From Actinomycetota bacterium (GTDB lineage Bacteria > Actinomycetota > Thermoleophilia > Miltoncostaeales > Miltoncostaeaceae), in NCBI GenBank assembly GCA_947451735.1, contig CANGAY010000022.1:1-7900 (forward strand): a stretch of 7,900 nt of DNA, read 5' to 3'. Under the pieces are notes generated by a model. It made no database searches and was not told the origin of the DNA. It was given only the letters and a program-made list of their open reading frames with translations. Both the position numbers and the translations under genes were made by a program. Shown piece after piece: positions 1-6,505 of this stretch (the first letter of the stretch is position 1; each line of letters begins with the position of its first letter).

Positions 1-2
1 CC

Positions 3-1046
3 TACCTGCGCGACCGCCTGGTGGTGCACGCCTTCGACGACGAGTTCGCCGCCGACATGGACAAGGTGCGCGCCATCGCCGACGGCGACCCGCGCATTCA
101 GGGCAGCACGGCCGACGAGCGCATCTGGACGGTGGCCTTCGACAGCGACGTGGCCCCTGGCGCCACGTACCTGTTCAACCGGGAGACGGGGGAGAGCGAG
201 TTCCTGTTCCGCCCCCGCCCGTGGCTCGAGCCCGACGACCTCTCGCCCATGACCCCCGTGCAGATCACCTCGCGCGACGACCACACGCTGTACTCGTACC
301 TCACCATCCCGAAGGGTCTCGACCCCGTGGACCTGCCGCTGGTGCTCGTGGTGCACGGCGGGCCGTGGAGCCGCGACTCGTGGGGCTATGACGCCGAGGC
401 GCAGTTCCTGGCCAACCGCGGCTACGCCGTGCTGCAGGTGAACTACCGCGGCTCCACGGGCTTCGGCAAGCACTTCATGCACGCCGCCGAGCGCGAGTTC
501 GCCGGCCGCATGCACGACGACCTGATCGACGCCGTCAACTGGGCGGTGACCGAAGGCATCGCCGACCCCGACCGCCTGGCCATCTACGGCGGGTCGTACG
601 GCGGCTACGCCACGCTGGTGGGCGTCACCTTCACGCCCGACGTGTTCAAGGCCGCCATCTCATACGTGGGTCCGTCGAGCCTGGTCACGCTCATCCGCTC
701 GTTCCCCGCCTACTGGCGGCCGTTCCTCAAGAGCACCTGGTTCCGCTTCGTGGGCGACCCGGAGATGGAGGAGGAGCGCGAGGACATGTGGCAGCGCTCG
801 CCCCTTCGCCTGGTTGACGAGATCACCACGCCGCTCATGGTCATCCAGGGTGCCAACGACCCGCGCGTGACCAAGCAGGAGAGCGACCAGATCGTGGCCG
901 CCCTCAAGGATCGCGGCATCGACGTGGAGTACATCGTGGCCGACGACGAGGGCCACGGCTTCGTGAAGCCCGAGAACCGCATGCGCGCCTACCGCGCCAT
1001 CGAGCTGTTCCTCGCCGAGCACCTTGGTGGTCGCAAGGAGGACTGA
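3..1046 (+). CDS. S9 family (prolyl oligopeptidase-type) serine peptidase, 5' end cut off
   Basis: This is the C-terminal part of an alpha/beta-hydrolase serine peptidase of the prolyl oligopeptidase family, which cleaves short peptides or removes N-terminal residues. The frame is open from the left edge, so the GTG at 21 is only the first start-like codon in view and the true start lies outside. Numbering from that GTG, residues 1 to about 75 are the end of the beta-propeller. The hydrolase domain follows: HGGPW (112-116, oxyanion region), NYRGSTGFG (141-149), and the nucleophile Ser192 in GGSYGGYA. Asp280 (GANDPRV) and His312 (EGHGF) complete the triad. The order and spacing match the family, and the gene ends normally at TGA 1044-1046. 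It most resembles acylaminoacyl-peptidase or dipeptidyl-peptidase-like members, but the substrate cannot be told without the propeller. No signal peptide can be judged. It converges on the toxin gene with a 9-bp gap. Confidence 0.93.
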   Translation, partial: YLRDRLVVHAFDDEFAADMDKVRAIADGDPRIQGSTADERIWTVAFDSDVAPGATYLFNRETGESEFLFRPRPWLEPDDLSPMTPVQITSRDDHTLYSYLTIPKGLDPVDLPLVLVVHGGPWSRDSWGYDAEAQFLANRGYAVLQVNYRGSTGFGKHFMHAAEREFAGRMHDDLIDAVNWAVTEGIADPDRLAIYGGSYGGYATLVGVTFTPDVFKAAISYVGPSSLVTLIRSFPAYWRPFLKSTWFRFVGDPEMEEEREDMWQRSPLRLVDEITTPLMVIQGANDPRVTKQESDQIVAALKDRGIDVEYIVADDEGHGFVKPENRMRAYRAIELFLAEHLGGRKED

Positions 1047-1059
1047 CCGCGCGGGTCAG
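1043..1059. terminator. Small hairpin containing both convergent stop codons
   Basis: Arms CTGACC (1043-1048) and GGTCAG (1054-1059) pair perfectly around the loop GCGCG. The left arm contains the TGA of the S9 peptidase and the right arm contains the TGA of the PIN toxin read on the other strand. It is symmetric, so it could act in both directions. There is no T-tract on either side, so it is at best a weak or non-canonical terminator. It may partly reflect chance symmetry of two facing stop codons. Confidence 0.3.
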
Positions 1060-1511
1060 GCCGGGACGAGCACCTCGAGCCCCTCGGCGCGGGCAGCGTC
1101 GGCCTGGCGGTTGTCGCCCGTGACGAAGATCAAGCGTGCATCGCCGGCCACCACCGCGCCTTCGGTGAGTGCAGTGGCGATGTGCAGGGCATCGAGGGCC
1201 CGCACCGGGCGGCGTGTGGCGATCGCGGTGGCCACGGGCACGATGGCGTCAGGCGCACCGGGCAGCAGCATCACGCGCGGCCCACTGGCGAAGGCCCAGT
1301 CAGCGGCATCGTCTGGGTCCACCACGCGCCCCTGTGCCCCCGCGGCTCGCAGTGCACTGGCCAGTTCCACGCGCGCGCCACACCAGGTGATGAGGCGATC
1401 GCGCGCCGCCAGGAGCGCGTCACGCGTGCTGTCGTGATGCGACTCGTCGGCGAGCACGGCCCGCGCGATGACGCTGCTGTCCAGGTAGCCGAGTGCCCCG
1501 CTGGGAATCAT
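1056..1511 (-). CDS. PIN-domain ribonuclease toxin (VapC-like)
   Basis: This 151-residue protein fits a single PIN domain, the Mg2+-dependent ribonuclease fold of type II toxins that usually cut tRNA or rRNA. The acidic active-site residues appear in family order: Asp11 in the opening strand (GYLDSSVIA), Glu49 (RVELASAL), Asp107 (RALDALHIATAL) and Asp133 (FVTGDNRQADAA). The length is slightly above the usual 125-145. The ATG at 1509-1511 overlaps the antitoxin stop as ATGA, and no good Shine-Dalgarno precedes it, so translation is probably coupled to the antitoxin. The antitoxin-then-toxin order is canonical for VapBC-type modules. All four acidic residues are present, so the enzyme looks intact. 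The RNA target cannot be read from the sequence. The gene converges on the S9 peptidase gene. Confidence 0.88.
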   Translation of the reverse strand: MIPSGALGYLDSSVIARAVLADESHHDSTRDALLAARDRLITWCGARVELASALRAAGAQGRVVDPDDAADWAFASGPRVMLLPGAPDAIVPVATAIATRRPVRALDALHIATALTEGAVVAGDARLIFVTGDNRQADAARAEGLEVLVPA

Positions 1512-1822
1512 GTGGTGGCGTCGTACCGCTCGGCGAGCAGCGCCGCGACCACCGCGTCCGCAGCTCCCGCCGGTTGCCGGGCGGTCCAGGTGGCGTGGTC
1601 GGCATCCATCTGATCGGCATGGACCGCCCCCTTCGGCGGTGCCATCAGCAGCCCATGTGCGGCGGCACGTGCGCGAAAGGGGGCGGTATCTGCGTGCCCT
1701 GCTGCGATTGCCTGCGCAATTGCGCTGGTGACGAACTCATTGAGCGACACCCCGTGCGCTGCGGCCTCTGCCCGTGCCAGAGCGTGAAGGGAGTCGGGCA
1801 CCCGGGTGAGGATCTGCTTCAT
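1508..1822 (-). CDS. Ribbon-helix-helix antitoxin, partner of the PIN toxin
   Basis: This is a 104-residue DNA-binding antitoxin. Residues 2-8 (KQILTRV) fit the beta-strand of a ribbon-helix-helix (Arc/MetJ/CopG-type) domain. Two helices follow, at about 10-23 and 26-41, with the turn HGVSLNEF typical of the family. Such proteins dimerise and bind inverted-repeat operators through the strand. The remainder (about 45-104) is Ala-rich, contains a short APPKG segment and ends in a helix (DAVVAALLAERY), and would be the part that wraps the toxin. Its stop overlaps the toxin start (ATGA). The start chosen is the ATG at 1820-1822, directly beside a large inverted repeat, which fits self-repression of the pair. 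Many VapB proteins use an AbrB-type fold; this one is RHH, as in FitA-like antitoxins. The family is clear, but the name vapB is not secure. Confidence 0.85.
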   Translation of the reverse strand: MKQILTRVPDSLHALARAEAAAHGVSLNEFVTSAIAQAIAAGHADTAPFRARAAAHGLLMAPPKGAVHADQMDADHATWTARQPAGAADAVVAALLAERYDATT

Positions 1823-1854
1823 GAGGTGATGATAGCCCTCGCTGCTATCACCTC
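1823..1854 (-). promoter_or_regulatory. Probable autoregulatory operator and promoter of the toxin-antitoxin pair
   Basis: On the plus strand, GAGGTGATGATAGC (1823-1836) faces GCTATCACCTC (1844-1854) across a 7-nt spacer. The right arm is the exact reverse complement of the left arm minus one TGA triplet. In the antitoxin direction, TATCAT (1834 down to 1829) resembles a -10 element and ends 6 nt before the ATG at 1822. Transcription would then start at or next to the start codon, giving a leaderless mRNA. No convincing -35 is visible. A repressor bound here would cover the -10, as expected for RHH self-regulation. The inverted repeat is seen directly; the operator and promoter roles are inferred. 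Confidence 0.55.
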
Positions 1855-1862
1855 GTGCCGCG

Positions 1863-3131
1863 TCAGATCAGGTCGTACGGATCGTCGTGCCCCGGGTCGT
1901 CGGGGTGGTCCTGGTCGAACGGGGCCTTGCGATCGCGGGGCCCCAGCACGCCTGGCATGCGGTTGACGGCCTTCCACAGCAGGATCGCCAGCAGGCCGGC
2001 CACCACCAGCGCTGTCACGCCGATCACCAGCAGCCCACCGCGGTACCGCGGCTCGCCGGCCAGCGCCACGCGGGCGGTGGCCAGGGCGTCTGCCTGCTGC
2101 AGTTCGTACCCGGCCAGCCCGTGGCTCGGGTCGCTGGCCAGCGTGCGCCGGAAGTCGGCGCGCGCGCCCGCGATGTCGTACCGCTGCAGCTTGGCGATTG
2201 CCGACCGGTACAGCGTCTGCGTGCGGCCCTCCCACGGGCGCACACCTGCCTCGTCGAGCACGCGGAACAGTTCATCGGTGGGCGCCATGGCACCGCCGCC
2301 CGCCTTCTTCTTGATCAGCACCAGACCGCGTGCCCGACCAGCCTCGTCAACCACCGGCCCGCCGGAGTCGCCCAGCTGGATGGGGTTGGTGATGATGGTG
2401 AGGTAGCGGGTGGGCTGCTTCTCGGGATGCCCCGTCTCCACGATGGTGCCCGTGCGCACCGACGGCACCAGCGCCCCGTGCTGCGGCTCGGCGAACGGGT
2501 CGCTCGAGCCGAAGCCCAGATTGGCCACCGGCGTGCCCGCATCCTCGCCGCGGTCGAGGGCGATTGACGGGGCGTCGGCGATGTTCGGGACCCGCACCAC
2601 CGCCAGATCGCGCAGGGCATCGGTCGCCACCACGCGAGGTGACGCCGCGGTGTCGTGCACCACGCCCGGCCCGGCTGCCGACGCCCGCACCACGCGCTCC
2701 AATGGCTGCAACCCCACGGGCCGTGCGCCGGTGCGCTTCACCCAGTCGGCAGCGATCTGCTCGCTGTGCGGCTGCCCGGTGATGGCCATCTTCTCCAGGT
2801 ACGCGGTGGCCGCGATCTCTGCAGGCGGCGGCGTCACCACGTGCAGCGCGCTCAGCAGGAACCCATCGGGCGTCACGGCGAAGGCGGTACCCTCCTTCTG
2901 CACGGTGCGGGCACCCACCGGCAGTGTCACCGTCTGCCCGTTCTTCAGGCGCAGCCCCGTGAGGTGCGCGCGCACCTGCACGTTCCACACTGCCGGCATG
3001 GCGATGAGCGCACCCCGCACCACCGGGTCGGGCGAGAGTGCATCGGGCACGCCGGCTGGGATGTCGGCCACCGCGGGCGATGCGAAGGCAGCGGCGGCAA
3101 CAAGCCCAGCTGCAATGCGAAAGCGCTTCAC
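1863..3131 (-). CDS. Secreted, C-terminally membrane-anchored trypsin-like serine protease
   Basis: A 422-residue protein read from the GTG at 3129-3131. It opens with a Sec-type signal peptide: basic KRFR, a hydrophobic Ala/Val-rich core, and a likely cut after SPAVA (about residue 22). The trypsin-like domain follows, with His97 (LLSALHVV), Asp175 (RDLAVVRV) and Ser256 (GDSGGPVVD), a complete triad in the style of DegP/HtrA proteases. No PDZ domain follows. Instead, residues about 305-359 are helical and TPR-like (YRSAIAKLQRYDIAGARADF), then comes a strong transmembrane helix (about 365-388) and an acidic 34-residue tail (HPDDPGHDDPYDLI). The predicted topology is an extracytoplasmic protease with a short cytoplasmic tail. 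An in-frame GTG at 3170 would add 13 mostly acidic residues and overlap the upstream gene by 17 nt; I prefer 3131 because it gives a clean signal peptide. It lies 22 nt after the glycosyltransferase. Substrate unknown. Confidence 0.87.
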   Translation of the reverse strand: MKRFRIAAGLVAAAAFASPAVADIPAGVPDALSPDPVVRGALIAMPAVWNVQVRAHLTGLRLKNGQTVTLPVGARTVQKEGTAFAVTPDGFLLSALHVVTPPPAEIAATAYLEKMAITGQPHSEQIAADWVKRTGARPVGLQPLERVVRASAAGPGVVHDTAASPRVVATDALRDLAVVRVPNIADAPSIALDRGEDAGTPVANLGFGSSDPFAEPQHGALVPSVRTGTIVETGHPEKQPTRYLTIITNPIQLGDSGGPVVDEAGRARGLVLIKKKAGGGAMAPTDELFRVLDEAGVRPWEGRTQTLYRSAIAKLQRYDIAGARADFRRTLASDPSHGLAGYELQQADALATARVALAGEPRYRGGLLVIGVTALVVAGLLAILLWKAVNRMPGVLGPRDRKAPFDQDHPDDPGHDDPYDLI

Positions 3132-3153
3132 GCGCCTGAGGGTATCGCCACGC

Positions 3154-4317
3154 TCATCGCCATCCGCCACCCTTCGGGCCGCGAAGGGCCGAGTCGAACG
3201 TCATGGCCCCGTACAGCAGGCCACTCACGGGCAGTGCCAGTTGCCAGCGCAGGCCCAGCCCGAACTCGCGGGCCATGGGGCCGGCGGCACAGGCCATGGC
3301 CACCCACCCGGCGATGCCGAGCCCCAGCGCCCAGCCCGCCGCGGCGCTACCCCCCGTGCCCAGGCCGATGGCCCCGCCGACGATCGCCACGATGGGCCCG
3401 GCGAACATGAGCAGCAGCACCAGCAGCACCCCGGTGAGCAGCAGCCACGACCGGCGCAGTTGGGTGAAGGCACTCCGCCGCACCATGTGCCACACCGACC
3501 CCAGGGTGTCGTAGGCACGGTCGCTTCGCACCCGCTCGCGGCTCAGCGCCAGGCGGGTGGGGTACCCGGCCACGCGCTTCACGATGCGCGCCACTGACAG
3601 GTCGTCAATGAGCGCCCCGCGGATTGCCGGCATGCCACCGCCTTCGCTCAGCGCCTCGGCCTGCACCAGGATGCACCCGCCGGCTGCCGACGCCGTGCGC
3701 GACCCCGCCTTGTTGGCCCAGCGCAGGGGATAGAGCAGGAAGAAGAACAGCACGAAGGGCGGCACCAGCAGCCGCTCGGCGAACGACTGGCATCGCAGGC
3801 GGGCCATGCGACTGTTCAGCGCCACGCCGCGGGTGAGGGTGTCGGCCACCAGCATGCGCACGCTGTCGGGTGCGTGGTGGATGTCGGCATCGGTGAGCAG
3901 CAGCCAGTCGGGGTTGCCCGTGGCGTCGTGGCACCTGATGCCCTGATCCATGCCCCACACCTTGCCCGCCCAGCCGTCGGGCAGTGGCTCCCCGGTGATG
4001 ACCGTGCAGGGGTGGCTCATCACGCGCGCCATCTCGCGCGCCACGTCGCCCGTGATGTCGCCCGAGCGCTCGTCAACCACCACGATGGAGATCTAGCCGG
4101 GGTAGTCCTGCTGGTCGAGCGCCCCCAGCGTGGGGCCGATCGAGTTGGCCTCGTTGCGCGCGGGGATCACCACCCCCACCGCCGGCCACTCGTCGGGTGC
4201 CGGCGCGTCGGGGTCGTCGGCATCCACCGGACGAAGATCCCACGGCCGCGCCGGGTGCAGCAGCACCCCCGCCCAGCAGGCCAGGGCGAGGGCGCCGATT
4301 GCGGCGAACCAGATCAG
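3154..4317 (-). pseudogene. hpnB: HpnB-type family 2 glycosyltransferase interrupted by an in-frame TAG
   Basis: Read through the stop, this frame gives about 387 residues, the usual size for hopene-associated glycosyltransferase HpnB, a membrane-bound GT2 enzyme of uncertain substrate. Numbering from CTG 4317: N-terminal membrane segment (1-20), VVIPARNEANSIG (49-61), DQQDYPG (68-74), the TAG at codon 75, then ISIVVVDERSGD. Next come the metal-binding DAD (Asp143, Asp145), RGALIDDLSVAR (about 233-244), FTQLRRS (about 284-290) and hydrophobic segments near 186-200, 292-318, 327-346 and 359-373. Both sides of the TAG are in the same frame, and there is no other lesion before TGA 3154-3156. The distal part (3154-4083, 309 codons from a GTG) lacks the nucleotide-binding start, so it is unlikely to work alone. 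No ATG, GTG or TTG lies near the expected N-terminus; only CTG 4317, overlapping the purH stop as CTGA. The gene could be a recent pseudogene, a recoded gene or a sequence error. No other hopanoid genes are in view. Confidence 0.82.
4093..4095 (-). other. In-frame amber codon within the HpnB-type gene
   Basis: The minus strand reads GGC TAG ATC TCC between the codons for DYPG and ISIVVVDE. HpnB relatives normally continue straight from DYPG through one or two variable residues into the hydrophobic strand before the DD or DE motif. One base change from Gln (CAG), Trp (TGG), Glu (GAG) or Lys (AAG) would create this TAG. Because the frame is kept on both sides, this is a substitution, not an indel. 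Confidence 0.85.
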
Positions 4318-5873
4318 TGCCGGAAGTGCCTGCGCCCGGTTGTGACCATCGCAGCCCCCAGCGCGTTGATGGCCTCGATGACCTCGTCGTCGCGGATTGA
4401 CCCGCCGGGGTGGGCGATCGCCGTGGCGCCACCCTCGATGGCCATCACCGGGGCGTCGGGGAACGGGAAGAAGGCGTCGCTTGCCATGGCGCTGCCCTGG
4501 ATGGGCAGGTCGTTCTCGGCGGCCTTGCTGGTGGCGATGCGCACGCTGTCGACCCGGCTCATCTGGCCGGCGCCGATGCCCACCGTGGCGCCGTCCTTGG
4601 CGAACACGATGGCGTTGCTCTTCACGTGCTTCGACACCTTCCACGCGAACACCAGGTCAATCCACTCCTGCTCGGTGGGCTCGCGGGTGGTGACGCACTG
4701 CATGGTGTCGCGGCCCTCGTGCCCCTCGTCGGCGTCCTGCACCAGCACACCGCCAAGAACGCGGCGGTACACCGGCTCGCCCGGGTTGCCGGGGCGCACC
4801 TGGTCGCCGGTCTCCAGCAGGCGCACGTTTGGCTTGCGGGTGAGCACCTCAAGGGCGTCCTCGTCGTAGGCGGGTGCCCACAGCACCTCCACGAACATCT
4901 CGGCCAGGTGCTCGGCCAGCGCCACGTCAACCGTGCGGTTCACCGCGTACACGCCACCGAACGCCGAGACGGGGTCGCACGCCTTGGCGCGCAGGTAGGC
5001 GCTTGCCAGGTCGTCGCCCAGCGACACGCCGCAGGGGTTGTTGTGCTTGATGATCACCACGGCGGGGTCGGTGAACTCGGCCACAAGCCCGCGGCCGGCG
5101 TCAACGTCGAGCAGGTTGTTGTACGACAGCGGCTTGCCGTGCAGCACCTTCACGCCGCCCAGCAGGTGCTGCGGTGCGCCGATCTGGCGGTAGTACGCCC
5201 CGCGCTGGTGCGGGTTCTCGCCGTAGCTGCACTCCAGTTCCTTGGCGAAGCCCACGGTGAAGCGGTCGGGGAAGTCCTCGGGCCCGTCGCCCTCGCTGGC
5301 CATCCATGCGGCGATGGCGTCGTCGTAGGCGGCCGTCTTGCGGAAGGCGGCGGCGGCCAGCGCGCGTCGGGTGGCGTCGCTCACCGCGCCGCTGCCCTTC
5401 ACCTCGGCCAGCACGTCGTCGTACTGCGAGGGGTCGGTCACGATGGCCACGCGGTCGTGGTTCTTGGCCGATGCCCGCACCATGGCGGGTCCACCGATGT
5501 CGATCTCCTCCACCACGTCGGCACGGGTGAGGCCGTCCTTGGCCGCCGCCTGCTCGAACGGGTACAGGTTGACCACCACGATGTCGATTGCCTCAATGCC
5601 GTTGGCGGCCATGTCGGCGGCGTCGCCCTCGTGGTCCTTGCGGCCGAGCAGCCCGCCATGCACCTTGGGGTGCAGGGTCTTCACGCGGCCGCCCATGATC
5701 TCGGGGTGGCCGGTGACCTCGCTCACGTCCAGCACCTCAAGGCCGGCGTCGCGAAGCGCCTTGGCCGTGCCGCCAGTTGAGATCAACTCAAAGCCCTCGT
5801 CAGAGAGCCCACGGGCCAGGTCGGCCAGGCCCGTCTTGTCACTCACCGACAGCAGCGCGCGTCGCTTTGCCAC
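4314..5873 (-). CDS. purH: Bifunctional AICAR transformylase / IMP cyclohydrolase
   Basis: This protein catalyses the last two steps of de novo purine synthesis: formylation of AICAR using 10-formyl-tetrahydrofolate, then ring closure to IMP. At 519 residues it is full length. The N-terminal cyclohydrolase (MGS-like) domain, about 1-195, shows SVSDKTGL (9-16), ISTGGTAKAL (31-40), GGRVKTLHPKVHGG (61-74) and EEIDIGGPAMVRASAKNH (122-139). The transformylase domain shows YGENPHQRGAYY (217-228), the catalytic Lys276-His277 in KHNNPCG, DPVSAFGG, FAKDGATVGIGAGQMSRVDS, SDAFFPFPD, and the hallmark C-terminal RHFRH. The GTG start at 5871-5873 has a strong GGAGGT Shine-Dalgarno 8 nt upstream (5882-5887), inside the end of purN. 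The gap from the purN stop is 2 nt, so the two are co-transcribed. The C-terminus is canonical, so the downstream glycosyltransferase is not fused to it. Confidence 0.97.
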   Translation of the reverse strand: MAKRRALLSVSDKTGLADLARGLSDEGFELISTGGTAKALRDAGLEVLDVSEVTGHPEIMGGRVKTLHPKVHGGLLGRKDHEGDAADMAANGIEAIDIVVVNLYPFEQAAAKDGLTRADVVEEIDIGGPAMVRASAKNHDRVAIVTDPSQYDDVLAEVKGSGAVSDATRRALAAAAFRKTAAYDDAIAAWMASEGDGPEDFPDRFTVGFAKELECSYGENPHQRGAYYRQIGAPQHLLGGVKVLHGKPLSYNNLLDVDAGRGLVAEFTDPAVVIIKHNNPCGVSLGDDLASAYLRAKACDPVSAFGGVYAVNRTVDVALAEHLAEMFVEVLWAPAYDEDALEVLTRKPNVRLLETGDQVRPGNPGEPVYRRVLGGVLVQDADEGHEGRDTMQCVTTREPTEQEWIDLVFAWKVSKHVKSNAIVFAKDGATVGIGAGQMSRVDSVRIATSKAAENDLPIQGSAMASDAFFPFPDAPVMAIEGGATAIAHPGGSIRDDEVIEAINALGAAMVTTGRRHFRH

Positions 5874-5875
5874 CT

Positions 5876-6505
5876 TCAGGAACCTCCGTCGTCGTTCACG
5901 ATCATGCGCCGGGGCGTCGCCGGGTCGCGGCGGATTCGCCCCTGCGAGTACAGGGTCACGCAGTGGCAGAGCAGTCGGTGCTCCACCCCGTGGATTCGTT
6001 CGGCCAGGGTGTCAACGGTGTCGTCGGCCAGAATCGGCACCGGCTCCTGCAGGATGGGCGGGCCGCCGTCAACGGCCTCCTCCGCGATGTGCACCGTCAC
6101 GCCGGTGGTGCGCACGCCCCAGTCGAAGGCCTCCTGGATGGCGTGCATGCCGGGGAATGCCGGCAGCAGCGACGGGTGCAGGTTGATCACCTTGTCGGGG
6201 AACTGATTGAGGAACACCCCGGTGACGATGCTCATCCACCCGGCCATCACGATCAGGTCGGGGTCAACCGCCCCAATGGCCTCGTTCAGGCGGGCGTCGC
6301 GCTCCTCGCGGTCGTTCGGGTCGGTGAGGGCCACCACCGATGTGGCGATTCCGGCCTCGGCCGCGCGCTGCAGCGCCCGGGCGCCATCCTTGCTGCACAC
6401 CACCAGCGCGATCTCCGCATCCACCTTCGGGTTGTGGTGCACGTTGTCGATGAGCGCCTGCAGGTTGCTGCCGTTGCCCGACACCATCACCACCAGGCGG
6501 TACAT
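5876..6505 (-). CDS. purN: Phosphoribosylglycinamide formyltransferase (GART)
   Basis: Transfers a formyl group from 10-formyl-tetrahydrofolate to GAR, giving FGAR, the third step of purine synthesis, in the cytoplasm. The protein has 209 residues, typical for PurN. Visible signatures are the phosphate-binding SGNGSNLQALI (9-19), the catalytic Asn108 and His110 in INLHPSLLPAFPG, and Asp146 in TVHIAEEAVDGGP, which match the Asn-His-Asp set of the family. The start is ATG 6503-6505, with GGGAGG 4 nt upstream. It shares one base with the purM stop (TGATG), a coupled junction. A GTG one codon earlier (6506-6508) is also possible but would abut the Shine-Dalgarno. The folate-dependent enzyme present here means the formate-dependent PurT is not needed for this step. 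Confidence 0.96.
   Translation of the reverse strand: MYRLVVMVSGNGSNLQALIDNVHHNPKVDAEIALVVCSKDGARALQRAAEAGIATSVVALTDPNDREERDARLNEAIGAVDPDLIVMAGWMSIVTGVFLNQFPDKVINLHPSLLPAFPGMHAIQEAFDWGVRTTGVTVHIAEEAVDGGPPILQEPVPILADDTVDTLAERIHGVEHRLLCHCVTLYSQGRIRRDPATPRRMIVNDDGGS

Noticed and set aside
21..1046. GTG at 21 as the true start of the S9 peptidase
   Set aside because: The frame is open to the left edge and codes for YLRDRL just before it, and the propeller domain is missing, so the gene continues outside the window.
1024..1437. Plus-strand frame overlapping the S9 gene end and the toxin
   Set aside because: It is antisense to the PIN toxin, and its Ser/Arg/Ala-rich product is a typical wobble-sharing shadow.
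3132..3170. N-terminal extension of the protease from GTG 3170
   Set aside because: It would put acidic residues (ADGDERGD) before a signal peptide and overlap the upstream gene by 17 nt; GTG 3131 gives a standard signal peptide. It is not fully excluded.
2410..3597. Plus-strand 395-codon open frame
   Set aside because: It is antisense to both the protease and the glycosyltransferase and crosses their junction, with Ser/Arg/Pro-rich low-information composition.
4073..4432. Minus-strand 119-codon frame spanning the amber codon in another phase
   Set aside because: It is an Arg/Gly/Pro-rich shadow. The homologous HpnB sequence is in the frame that contains the TAG, so a frameshift around the stop is not supported.
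4410..5780. Plus-strand 456-codon open frame
   Set aside because: It lies wholly antisense to purH, is His/Val/Gly-rich with no recognisable motif, and exists because the opposite strand is strongly constrained high-GC coding sequence.
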